Notes under the pieces: generated by a model
Told to the model about the DNA's origin: nothing
The model's input: only the letters and a program-made list of their open reading frames with translations
Databases searched by the model: none
Shown here: piece by piece, positions 14,982 to 22,930 of the stretch
Numbering within the stretch: position 1 is the stretch's first letter
Layout: each line of letters starts with the position of its first letter
Assembly: GCA_963834725.1 (NCBI GenBank)
Contig: CAWICN010000001.1
Location: 2,170,001-2,234,000, forward strand
Source: PALSA-693 sp963834725
GTDB taxonomy: Bacteria > Actinomycetota > Acidimicrobiia > Acidimicrobiales > Palsa-688
Reading direction: 5' to 3'
DNA length: 64,000 bases
Made by a program: the position numbers and the translations under genes

Positions 14982-16289
14982 TCACTGCCCGCGAGACCCG
15001 GCCGGCCGGCGCTCCTGGCTGCCGGCGGTGGCGGCCGCACCCGGCACCGCCGCACTTTGGATGCGGCGCCGGAGAAACGGGGCCGCAACGGCGATCATGG
15101 TGATCTGGGCCAGACCGGCGACGACGAAGGGCGAGCGGAGCCCCCATACGTCCGCAAGCACTCCCCCAAGCAGCGCGCCCACCGGCATTGCCCCCCAGAT
15201 GATCGATCGGAACACATTGCTGACCCGACCCAGCAACGGCAGCGGGATGTGGCGCTGGCGCAGCGACATGCTGACGACCGACCCGCAGACCACGGCCGCC
15301 GCTTCAACGACGAAGGCGACCTGAGCCACCACGACAGAGGACGTGAACGCCACCGCCAGATAGGCGCCGCCGGCCAGCACGCCCGCGCCGCTGAACAGAG
15401 CGGTGAACGAGAAGCGCCGTCGGATCCGGGGCACCAGCAGCCCGCCGGCGACATTCCCGAGGGCCCCGATGGCCAGAAAGATCCCGTAGCCGGTCTTCGA
15501 AAGGTGTAGATCCCGAAGCGCAAACAGGACGAACGGCGCCAGGACCGACGCCTGAAGAAGCGCCAGTCCGGCGGTGAGCACCGCCAGAAGCGGCAGGACC
15601 GGACTCTGACGGAAGAAGCTCACCCCTTCGGCAATGTCGCTCCGAAGGGACGTGCGGGCGGGTCGGGACCGACAGGCGGACTCCACGATTGGGCCGGGCT
15701 GGAATCGGCCGCGCTGCCCGCGCAGCATCGCGGCGGACCCGAAGAAACTGGCGCTATCGGACGCGAACGGGATGACCTGGTGGAGGGCGAACAGGGCGCC
15801 GCCGATCGCCGGGCCAAGAAAATCACGGGTCGTGGTCTGCCCGACCACGAGCCGACCGTTGGCGAGGTCGAGCGACTCGAGGTCGACCACTCGCGGAATG
15901 ATCGCCTGGCCTCCGGCGGCGAACACAGTGTCGAACACGCCGATCCCGAGGGCCGCGCCACACAGCGTCACGATCGACAGGTCACCGAGCGCGAGAAGCA
16001 TGCAGACCCCCGCGAGCAGACCGCCCCGGATCATGTCGGCCGTGACCATGGCCCGGACTGGATCCCGGCGGTCGACAAAGGCGCCCGCCGGGATGGCGAC
16101 GACGACCCACGGCAGCTTCTGCATGACGATCACGAGCGAGACCAGGAGGGCGCTTCCGGTCAGCCGGGCGGCCAGCAGCGGCAGAGCCGCGAGCATGATC
16201 CCGTCGCCCAGGCTGGAGAGCGTGTTGGCCCGCCAGAACGCCCAGAACGACGACCCCAGAGGGGGGTGTCCGCTCCGCCCAGACAACAT
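14982..16289 (-). CDS. MFS transporter (EntS-like exporter family)
   Basis: This protein of about 435 residues has 10-12 transmembrane helices. The start at ATG 16289 (MLSGRSGHPPLGSSFWAFWR) is preferred because a longer frame to 16439 overlaps the upstream esterase and is not hydrophobic or family-like. FWRANTLSSLGDGIMLAALP is typical of the MFS_3 group of drug and siderophore exporters. PAGAFVDRRDPVRAMVTADM carries the cytoplasmic loop 2-3 motif with D-R-R-D-P. The C-terminus is a basic Ala/Gly-rich tail. The esterase stop lies 40 bases upstream, so the two genes probably form an operon. The exported compound is unknown. Confidence 0.88.
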   Translation of the reverse strand: MLSGRSGHPPLGSSFWAFWRANTLSSLGDGIMLAALPLLAARLTGSALLVSLVIVMQKLPWVVVAIPAGAFVDRRDPVRAMVTADMIRGGLLAGVCMLLALGDLSIVTLCGAALGIGVFDTVFAAGGQAIIPRVVDLESLDLANGRLVVGQTTTRDFLGPAIGGALFALHQVIPFASDSASFFGSAAMLRGQRGRFQPGPIVESACRSRPARTSLRSDIAEGVSFFRQSPVLPLLAVLTAGLALLQASVLAPFVLFALRDLHLSKTGYGIFLAIGALGNVAGGLLVPRIRRRFSFTALFSGAGVLAGGAYLAVAFTSSVVVAQVAFVVEAAAVVCGSVVSMSLRQRHIPLPLLGRVSNVFRSIIWGAMPVGALLGGVLADVWGLRSPFVVAGLAQITMIAVAAPFLRRRIQSAAVPGAAATAGSQERRPAGSRGQ

Positions 16290-16329
16290 CGAGAGCGAGG
16301 CTATCCAGATGCCTCGATGACCGCCAGCC

Positions 16330-17358
16330 TCACGGACCGGCCAGTCGCCGGGCCAGGTAGGCGAGCGACATCGAGTAGCGGTACTCGATCCGGCCGTGCG
16401 TGCCCTCGAACAATTCGAAGTGGACATCGGTGACGCCAATCCCCGTCAGAGCGTCCCGGAAGGCCTCGGCCCCGATGTCAAGGAACCACTCGTCACTCGT
16501 CCCGCCATCGACCCAGATGGCGCGGAGGTTCCGAAGGGATTCGGAGTAGCGGGGCACCATCCGGACCGGGTCCCAGGCCAGCCATCGGGCCCAGACGTCC
16601 TCCCGCAGCCGGCCGTTGATGGGATGGAATGGCAGCACGGGCGTGCCGTCGTCGTCGGCCGAGAAGCAGGCCGCCACGCCGAGCAGCATCAGCAGGGCTT
16701 CGTCGGCGGCTTTCGTAAACGACACCCGCCCCTGAAACTCTTCCCACCATTTCTCGATCGACCCGTCATACTCCCGCAAGGCCCGTACCGCTTTCGGGAA
16801 CTCCGGGATGTAGCAGTACTCATAGAGTGCGTCCCCGGCATGCGTCGCCAGGCCTCCGAACAGATCGGGCCGGAGCATCGGCGTGATCATGGCTCCGAAG
16901 CCACCACTCGACTTACCCTGGATACCCCGATGGCGGCTGTCCGCCAGGGTGCGGTAACGAGCGTCAACGAACGGGACGACGTCCTCACAGAGGTAGGTGT
17001 GGTAGCGCCCCGTTCCGGGCGAATCGACGAACTGCGAGCCGCCGTAGGCTGTCCAGGCGTCCACGTACACGACGATGCAAGGGGGGGCCTCGCCGCTCGC
17101 AAACAACCGGTCGGCCGCTTCCGGGAATGGCAGCCGGTAAGCGCTCCGGTTGGACCACATCGATACCGCGCCGGTATATCCCTGGATGATGTAGATCGAA
17201 GGGTACCGGGCCTCGGGATCGTCGTCATAGCCGGGCGGCACGTACACCCACAGCGGACGGTCGACCGGGTCGCCCAGAGGATTCCCCTCGAGGGCCCTCC
17301 CGCGAACGGTCAGCCGGTCAATGCGCCCGGCCCACTCCCACTCCCAAGGCGATGTCAT
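16330..17358 (-). CDS. Putative esterase (esterase D / PF00756 family)
   Basis: This 342-residue alpha/beta-hydrolase starts MTSPWEWEWAGRIDRLTVRG. PLWVYVPPGYDDDPEARYPS and SIYIIQGYTGAVSMW are the first strands of the family, and GKSSGG (148-153) provides the nucleophile Ser150. Asp in WVDGGTSDEWFLD and His in FEGTHGRIEYRY are candidate acid and base. Relatives include S-formylglutathione hydrolase, enterochelin esterase and mycolyltransferase-like enzymes. Pairing with an EntS-like MFS gene fits a siderophore or other ester export/cleavage unit, but that is inference. No signal peptide is seen. Confidence 0.85.
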   Translation of the reverse strand: MTSPWEWEWAGRIDRLTVRGRALEGNPLGDPVDRPLWVYVPPGYDDDPEARYPSIYIIQGYTGAVSMWSNRSAYRLPFPEAADRLFASGEAPPCIVVYVDAWTAYGGSQFVDSPGTGRYHTYLCEDVVPFVDARYRTLADSRHRGIQGKSSGGFGAMITPMLRPDLFGGLATHAGDALYEYCYIPEFPKAVRALREYDGSIEKWWEEFQGRVSFTKAADEALLMLLGVAACFSADDDGTPVLPFHPINGRLREDVWARWLAWDPVRMVPRYSESLRNLRAIWVDGGTSDEWFLDIGAEAFRDALTGIGVTDVHFELFEGTHGRIEYRYSMSLAYLARRLAGP

Positions 17359-17535
17359 CCCTCGAATCGTATGGCCGAGTGGACCATCTAAGCCGGCCCA
17401 ATGGATGGTCGGCCCACTCGGCGGGCACGGCTGAAGGCACAGAGGTCGGCGCTTGCCTCACGTCCCGCCGGCCTGCCGTGTTGGTACCGTCAAGCCGGCG
17501 GGACATGAATCTGTGGGGACCGGTGATCGAATTCT

Positions 17536-17979
17536 TCAGTTGTCGACGGCGGCCCCGCCGTCGAGGACGCCTACCTCGAGGGAGGCCACCGCCTCGGTCA
17601 CGGTCTCGCTCACGGTCACGATCCGGTCAAACCCGGTGTTGCGAAGGAGGCGCACCAGCGTTGGGCGGCTGCAAGCCACGGCCACCTGTCCACCCCGTTC
17701 CCGGGTGCGGCGAATTCCGCCGATGAGGGCACCCAGGCCGGCTGAGTCCACGAACGGTACGGCTGAAAGGTCCATGATCAGGCATTCGCCATCGGCTATC
17801 TCGGCCAGGGCCTGGCGGAACTGGCTCACGGTAAACGACTCCAGATCGCCGACGGGTCGGCAGATGATGCACCCCCCGTCTTTCACCTCCCACTGGATCG
17901 TGAGCACGCGCCCAGCCTGCCCACCCGAATCTAAAGAGGTCCTCGGAGCCGGGTGAGATTTCTCTAACTTATCGCCCAT
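17536..17979 (-). CDS. STAS-domain anti-sigma factor antagonist
   Basis: This protein of about 147 residues has a STAS fold: LTIQWEVKDGGCIICRPVGD, then LIMDLSAVPFVDSAGLGALI, where the Ser of VDSAGLG is the usual phosphorylation site. Dephosphorylated antagonists of this SpoIIAA/RsbV type bind an anti-sigma kinase and free its sigma factor. The first 24 residues are not family-like, so GTG 17907 is a possible alternative start. No partner kinase lies nearby, and it stands alone between unrelated genes. Confidence 0.85.
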   Translation of the reverse strand: MGDKLEKSHPAPRTSLDSGGQAGRVLTIQWEVKDGGCIICRPVGDLESFTVSQFRQALAEIADGECLIMDLSAVPFVDSAGLGALIGGIRRTRERGGQVAVACSRPTLVRLLRNTGFDRIVTVSETVTEAVASLEVGVLDGGAAVDN

Positions 17980-18282
17980 AAGTTACGCTTTTGGAATGCG
18001 CCGTCCGCGGCGGGTCCACGACTCGGCCGGGCCGCGGCGCGCTGTGACGATCGCGGCCCGTGGCCGGGCATCATAGGAGAGGCGCGGTCAGCCCCGCCTC
18101 TGGCGAGCCGGGGCGCAGTCGGGAGCCGTTCTCAGCCTTTTCTAAGGTGTCGTCTAAGTGCTTCTCATGCCAGCCCACTAGGCAGAACGGGAGATGCAGC
18201 CAGCCCCCGGTCCGATTCTTGAAACTTCCGTGAGCAAACTGCTTAGCTTGCCGGTGTCAACCCTGATCCGTGACGCAGGCAG
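17980..18282. other. Intergenic region upstream of the glycosyltransferase
   Basis: About 300 bases between divergent genes. TTTTCTAAGG and TCTAAGTGCTTCTC are slightly AT-richer, but I cannot assign a promoter. No RNA or repeat is seen. Confidence 0.35.
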
Positions 18283-19608
18283 TTGCCCGCCTTCGGGACG
18301 CCATCATGGGGAGTTCACTGCTTGAAGGTAACGCACGGGTTCAAGGACCCAGATCACGCCGCGGAGACAGTCGCGTTGGCGCGGGGCGTTTTCGACGACG
18401 AGTTCGCGGACCGGTCCTTTGCCGACCTGGTCGTGGTTGTGGCCGCCCTCAACGAGGCCGGGAATCTGGCCGATGTGCTCGATGAGATCCCGAGCACGGT
18501 TGCGGGCATCGCCCTCGACGTGCTGGTCGTCGATGATGGCTCGGAGGATGCCACCAGCCTGGTCGCCCGCCAGCATGGGGCCGCCGTACTGCGGTTGAAC
18601 CGCAACTGTGGCCACGGTGTGGCGTTGCGAGCCGGATACCGGGCGGCATGGGAGCATGGGGCGCGCTATATCGCAACCCTGGACGCCGACGGGCAATGGG
18701 ATCCCGCCGACCTGCCGACGATGGTCCAACTGGTGGTCACCGGCGACGCCGACCTCGTGATCGGGTCTCGGGCACTTGGCGAAACTCAGGACACCGACTC
18801 GTTCCGCACGCTGGGAGTGCGGTTCTTCTCGCTCCTGGCCCGGATCCTTACCGGCATGACCGTTACCGATACCTCCTCGGGCCTGCGCGTAATGACACCC
18901 GAGTTGCTCCGGACTGTGCCTCAGACTCAGCCGCAATACCAGACGTCTGAGCTCGTTGTCGGCGCAGCCCTCGCCGGCTACCGCATCGCAGAAGTACCGA
19001 CCGTCATGCGCCCTCGGATCTCCGGCACCTCCCGTAAGGGGCACAACCTGGCCTACGGCTTGCGCTATGCGCGAGTGATGGTCGGGACCTGGTGGCGCGA
19101 ATCTCGACGTCATGGCATCCGTCAGATCCGCGTGCCACTTGCCACCCGGTTGTTTCGCTATACGGCCGGAAGCGCCATCTGTCTGGCGGTTAGCGAAAGC
19201 GCCCTCTTCATCCTGGTCCTGACGGGATTACAGGGCTGGGCGGCCAGCCTTCTGGCGAGCGCGGTCGGGATCATTCCGGGGTACCCGCTAAACCGGACGT
19301 GGACGTTCGGCCGGCGTGGACGCAGTCACGTGTGGCGCGAGATGCTGCCGTACTGGCTGACAACGATCGGCGGGGCGCTACTGGCCGCCCTTCTGGTCGG
19401 CCTTGCCACCTCCTTGGTCAAAAATGCAGGAGAAACGTCACTCACCGCAGCGATCGTCGATTTGGTCGTCTACGTGGGTGCATATGGCAGCGTCTGGATC
19501 TTAAAATTTTTGTTCCTCGACCGGCTACTCTTTCGCGTGCAGCCCGTCGGGTCGAGTCCTCGTCCAGTGTCGCGGCCCACTCCGCAATCCTTGCAGGAGC
19601 GGGTTTAA
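18283..19608 (+). CDS. GT2 glycosyltransferase fused to a GtrA-like membrane domain
   Basis: This protein has about 440 residues. The N-terminal half is a dolichol/polyprenyl-phosphate-mannose-synthase type GT2 domain: VVVAALNEAGNLADVLDEIP, VLVVDDGSEDAT, ATLDADGQWDPADLPTMV (the DxD-type metal site) and IGSRALGETQDTDSF. The C-terminal half is a four-helix GtrA-like domain (LFRYTAGSAICLAVSESALF, ending near FLFLDRLLFR). Such enzymes load a sugar onto polyprenyl phosphate and help move it across the membrane. The start is uncertain: TTG 18283, or TTG 18322 (LKVTHGFKDPDHAAETV). It precedes sqdB on the same strand, which suggests a joint role in envelope glycan assembly. Confidence 0.88.
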   Translation: MPAFGTPSWGVHCLKVTHGFKDPDHAAETVALARGVFDDEFADRSFADLVVVVAALNEAGNLADVLDEIPSTVAGIALDVLVVDDGSEDATSLVARQHGAAVLRLNRNCGHGVALRAGYRAAWEHGARYIATLDADGQWDPADLPTMVQLVVTGDADLVIGSRALGETQDTDSFRTLGVRFFSLLARILTGMTVTDTSSGLRVMTPELLRTVPQTQPQYQTSELVVGAALAGYRIAEVPTVMRPRISGTSRKGHNLAYGLRYARVMVGTWWRESRRHGIRQIRVPLATRLFRYTAGSAICLAVSESALFILVLTGLQGWAASLLASAVGIIPGYPLNRTWTFGRRGRSHVWREMLPYWLTTIGGALLAALLVGLATSLVKNAGETSLTAAIVDLVVYVGAYGSVWILKFLFLDRLLFRVQPVGSSPRPVSRPTPQSLQERV

Positions 19609-19736
19609 ATGCGTCCGGAATACTGCAATGCACTGCTGGTGGCGAGCGGGATGATTACTACCGATCAGCCCGATTGTCTGTTATTTTCACGCCGTTTGCG
19701 ACGGCGGAACTCGAGCGAGAACAGGAATAGCATCGC

Positions 19737-20915
19737 ATGCGAATAATGGTCCTTGGAGCCGACGGATACCTTGGTTGGCCCACCTCGCTCTACCTCTCTG
19801 CCAAGGGCCACGACGTCGTGGCCGTCGACAACTTCGCTCGTCGGGCCATCGATGTCGAGCTAGGGACCAATTCGTTGGTGCCGATCGCCGACTTCGACAC
19901 CCGGATCCGGGCGTGGTGGGAGGTATCGGGGCGACGTCTCCATGCGGTCCCAGGTGACCTGATGGACGGCGAGTTCTGCGACGACATCATCGCCACGTAT
20001 CTACCCGATGTGGTCGTCCATTTCGCCGAACATCGTGCCGCTCCGTACTCCATGATCGATCGGAAACACGCGGTCGACACTCAGGTCAACAATGTGGTCG
20101 GGACACTTAATCTGCTCTACGCCCTGGCGACCCACTCACCTGACACCCACCTGGTGAAGCTGGGGACAATGGGCGAATACGGCACGCCAAACATTGATAT
20201 CGAAGAGGGCTGGCTCGAGGTCACCTACAAGGGGCGCACCGATCGAATGCTCTACCCGAAACGTCCGGGCAGCTTCTACCACCTCTCTAAGGTTCACGAT
20301 TCGCACAACATCGAGTTCGCCTGCCGCATCTGGAATCTCCGCGCCACGGACCTCAACCAGGGCGTCGTCTACGGCCAGGTCACCCCCGAAACAGCGCTGG
20401 ATCCGCGGCTGGAGACCCGCTTCGACTACGACGCCGTGTTCGGCACGGTGCTCAACCGGTTCACGGTCCAGGCCACCATCGGTCAACCCTTGACGGTGTA
20501 CGGGCAGGGCGGGCAGACCCGGAGCATGCTGGACATCCGCGACACCGTGCGGTGCGTCGAACTGGCGTGTGAGTATCCTGCGAAGCCAGGCGAGTTTCGG
20601 GTCTTCAACCAGTTCACTGAGCGCTTCTCAATTAATCAGCTGGGTGACATTGTGGCCGATCTGTATCCGGGCGAGGTGGAAGTGCATCACCTGGACAACC
20701 CCAGGGTGGAAGCGGAGGAGCACTACTACCAGCCCGCCAACTCCGGATTGCTCGCGCTCGGCCTCGAACCCCACCTGCTCTCCGACACCCTGGTCGAGAG
20801 CATGTTCGAGATCGTCAAACGACATCGGGACCGGGCGAGGCTGGAGACCCTGTTGCCCCGGGCCCAGTGGCGGCATCCGGCGGGCGAAGTCGACGCCCTC
20901 AGACCAGTTGGCTGA
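19737..20915 (+). CDS. sqdB: UDP-sulfoquinovose synthase
   Basis: This 392-residue enzyme is a close match to the SQD1/SqdB family, which joins sulfite to UDP-glucose to make UDP-sulfoquinovose using bound NAD. The Rossmann start is MRIMVLGADGYLGWPTSLYL. Highly diagnostic segments are VHFAEHRAAPYSMIDRKHAV, KLGTMGEYGTPNIDIEEG and GSFYHLSKVHDSHNI, giving Thr144, Tyr181 and Lys185, plus RATDLNQGVVYG and NPRVEAEEHYY. Tyr-x3-Lys is the catalytic pair. The length is normal. The usual partner for sulfolipid synthesis, SqdX/SqdD, is not visible. The upstream GT2-GtrA gene is the only glycosyltransferase nearby. Confidence 0.95.
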   Translation: MRIMVLGADGYLGWPTSLYLSAKGHDVVAVDNFARRAIDVELGTNSLVPIADFDTRIRAWWEVSGRRLHAVPGDLMDGEFCDDIIATYLPDVVVHFAEHRAAPYSMIDRKHAVDTQVNNVVGTLNLLYALATHSPDTHLVKLGTMGEYGTPNIDIEEGWLEVTYKGRTDRMLYPKRPGSFYHLSKVHDSHNIEFACRIWNLRATDLNQGVVYGQVTPETALDPRLETRFDYDAVFGTVLNRFTVQATIGQPLTVYGQGGQTRSMLDIRDTVRCVELACEYPAKPGEFRVFNQFTERFSINQLGDIVADLYPGEVEVHHLDNPRVEAEEHYYQPANSGLLALGLEPHLLSDTLVESMFEIVKRHRDRARLETLLPRAQWRHPAGEVDALRPVG

Positions 20916-21158
20916 CATCGCGCTACCGGCGTGAGCCTGGAGGGACCAACTTCGGTGCGGAGCCCAAAGGGCGCGAGAATTCTTTGTTGCCCTGCTGGGG
21001 TCGCTTTCGGTGGCGGCGTCAGACTCGGCGTGGTGGCTTCATCCTAGGCCTGCCCTTCAGGCAGTCGTCACCGATCATGGCGTTGCGGCCGCGGCACGGG
21101 CCGTCGCCAGCGACTTGTGAGTAATCTGGGCTTTTCCACGTGCCGAGAGGAGCCAGTT

Positions 21159-21665
21159 GTGCGGATTATCGATCCAACTCAGGCCCGTCCTGAGCTCCGC
21201 CCCACCGGGCCCGGCTCGGACGACCAGCGGCGGCTCGAAGGTCGGGTCTGTCTGCTGTCGAACTCCAAACCAAACGCCACTGCGCTGCTGGAAGCCGCCG
21301 CGGTTGAGCTGGGTCTTTGCGACTCGACGCTGATGTCAAAGGCGGCGGCCAGCATGGCCGCGCCCGACGATCTGCTGGCGCGCATCGGCACCAGCTTTGA
21401 CAGCGCCCTGGTCGCCATTGGCGATTGAGGCTCGTGCACGTCGTGGAGTGTCCACGACTCCATGGAACTCGAACGGCGAGGAGTGCACACCGTCACGGTC
21501 GTGACCGACGCATTTCTGCCGCTCGCGGTCGCCCAGGCTCACGCCCGGGGCGGAGCACTGCGCCTGGTGGTGGTGTCGCATCCCGTCGGGGGCCTGCGCC
21601 CCGATGAACTGAAGACCAGGGTGGCCCAGGTGGTCGGGGCAATACAGCGAGGCAACGCGGCATGA
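21159..21665 (+). CDS. UGSC-family selenoprotein (in-frame TGA as selenocysteine)
   Basis: The frame starts at GTG 21159 after AGAGGAG and reads VRIIDPTQARPELRPTGP to SFDSALVAIGD. It meets TGA at 21426-21428 and continues in the same frame as GSCTSWSVHDSMELERRGVH, then TVVTDAFLPLAVAQAHARGG and a stop at 21663-21665. The total is 168 residues with selenocysteine at 90. The U-G-S-C motif names a family first noticed in selenoprotein surveys. A perfect 8-bp hairpin follows the TGA at SECIS distance. Coding similarity and codon bias continue on both sides of the TGA. A redox role is inferred from the U-x-x-C pair. The family's reaction is not known to me. Confidence 0.88.
21440..21458 (+). promoter_or_regulatory. 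Candidate bacterial SECIS hairpin
   Basis: GTCGTGGA pairs perfectly with TCCACGAC across the loop GTG. The first loop G lies 20 bases after the TGA codon, and the loop contains GT (GU in RNA). Bacterial SECIS elements are within the coding sequence, with an apical loop about 16-37 bases past the UGA and a guanine and GU in the loop that contact SelB. All these features are met. Confidence 0.8.
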
Positions 21666-21705
21666 ACGCCCTCCCGCGGCTCGCCCCGGCGCAGGAGACG
21701 TCGCC

Positions 21706-22788
21706 TTGAGCCCCAGTCGCACCATAGAGGTCCCCGACATGGGGCCACTCGATTGGTTCGAATACGTCGAGGCTCAGGGCTGGAGCGATGGCTTGCCCAC
21801 CCTGCCACCAACGGTCGAGTCGGTCGATGCGCTGCTGGCAGGCGTCGACGAAGAAGCCGCCGTCGAGATCGGCCCCATCCCGCCGGCCGGCGTGGTCGCG
21901 GACAGGCGATCGTTGGCCGCCAACGCGGTCATGGCCGGATGCACGACGACGGGATTCCTCATCGCGGTCGCCGCGCTCGAAGCCGTCCTCGACGGGCGCT
22001 TCAACGCCGTCGGGGTCATGGCCACCACTCATCCCTGCACCCCGCTGATCCTGGTCGGCGGTTCGGCAACCACGGTGGCCGGAGTGAACGCGAAGGAGAA
22101 CTGTCTCGGTCAGGGGTGTCGGGCGAATGCCACCATCGGCCGCGCCCTGCACCTGATGCTGGTTAATTTGGGCGGCTCACTGCCGGGAACCCTGGACCGG
22201 GCCACCCATGGCTCGCCGGCAAAGTACAGCTACTGCTTCGCAGAGCAGGAGGAGGCGAGCCCCTGGGACCCGCTGGCCGTGCGCCGCGGGTATGCACGTG
22301 GCGAACCGGTCGTGACTGTGTTCGCCGCGGAGGGACCTCACAACGTCAACGACCATGGCAGCACCAGCGGCGATGAGTTGATCCTCACCATGGCCGGTGT
22401 CATGGCCACTCCGGGCTCCAACAACCTCTACCTCGGCGGCGATCATCTCGTCGTCTGGGGACCCGAGCACGCGGCCACGCTGGCCCGTGACGGGTGGGAC
22501 GTGCCCATGATCCAGGAGGCGCTCCACGAGCGGGCCGTCATTCCAGAGTCCACCGTGTCGGCCGGAAAGCGAGCCGAGTTCTCCACCATCGGCCTGGAGC
22601 CCGAAGGGGGGTTCTACCGGATCAGGGGCGGCCCGGAGAGCATCCAGGTGGCCGTCGCCGGAGGCCGGGGAAAGCACTCGGTCTGGATTCCCACCTTTGG
22701 CTCGAGCCGATGCGTCTCACGCCCGGTGGCACTTGTGGCCGCCGAGACCACGCCGACCGGCCCGACCGGCCCCTCCCGGAGCCGCTGA
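21706..22788 (+). CDS. Uncharacterised partner of the UGSC selenoprotein
   Basis: This 360-residue protein starts at TTG 21706 after AGGAGA, 40 bases behind the selenoprotein stop, so the two are almost certainly co-transcribed. The opening EYVEAQGWSDGLPTLPPTVE and LPPTVESVDALLAGVDEE, the central AANAVMAGCTTTGFLIAVAA, NAVGVMATTHPCTPLILVGG, NCLGQGCRANATIGRALHLM and KYSYCFAEQEEASPWDPL are family-like blocks that I associate with UGSC-linked proteins. Several Cys residues (GC, NCLGQGC, SYC) could take part in thiol or metal chemistry. There is no signal peptide or membrane segment. The function is unknown. The C-terminus is a short TPTGPTGPS tail. Confidence 0.75.
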   Translation: MSPSRTIEVPDMGPLDWFEYVEAQGWSDGLPTLPPTVESVDALLAGVDEEAAVEIGPIPPAGVVADRRSLAANAVMAGCTTTGFLIAVAALEAVLDGRFNAVGVMATTHPCTPLILVGGSATTVAGVNAKENCLGQGCRANATIGRALHLMLVNLGGSLPGTLDRATHGSPAKYSYCFAEQEEASPWDPLAVRRGYARGEPVVTVFAAEGPHNVNDHGSTSGDELILTMAGVMATPGSNNLYLGGDHLVVWGPEHAATLARDGWDVPMIQEALHERAVIPESTVSAGKRAEFSTIGLEPEGGFYRIRGGPESIQVAVAGGRGKHSVWIPTFGSSRCVSRPVALVAAETTPTGPTGPSRSR

Positions 22789-22895
22789 CCGGACGGGGCC
22801 TAAAAGGCCGCCCGGGTCGCCCGCTCGGACACCTCCCGCGAGCTCCCGGCCTCGAAGCTCATCGTGGGCCCGGGAATCTCCGAGAGTTCCCAGAA

Positions 22896-22916
22896 GTTGA
22901 TAATGGGAGACTCAAG
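22896..22916 (+). promoter_or_regulatory. HAIR-like operator (HspR site), one perfect half
   Basis: The HspR box consensus is CTTGAGT-N7-ACTCAAG. Here GTTGATA, seven bases, then ACTCAAG gives exact spacing, a perfect right half and 4 of 7 matches in the left half. It lies 15 bases before the start of the DnaJ-like gene, next to the ribosome-binding site AGGAGG. HspR represses dnaK, dnaJ and clpB genes in actinobacteria, so the placement makes sense. Confidence 0.5.
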
Positions 22917-22930
22917 TTTCGAGGAGGTAG

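Noticed and set aside
1..20915. A joint sulfur pathway linking the two sulfatase-like genes and sqdB
   Set aside because: They are 17 kb apart with unrelated genes and a mobile element between them; no shared regulation is visible.
21426..21428. TGA as an ordinary stop dividing 21117-21428 and 21462-21665 into two small genes
   Set aside because: The frame continues with family-like sequence (GSCTSWSVHD), a SECIS-like hairpin follows, and neither half is a complete protein alone.
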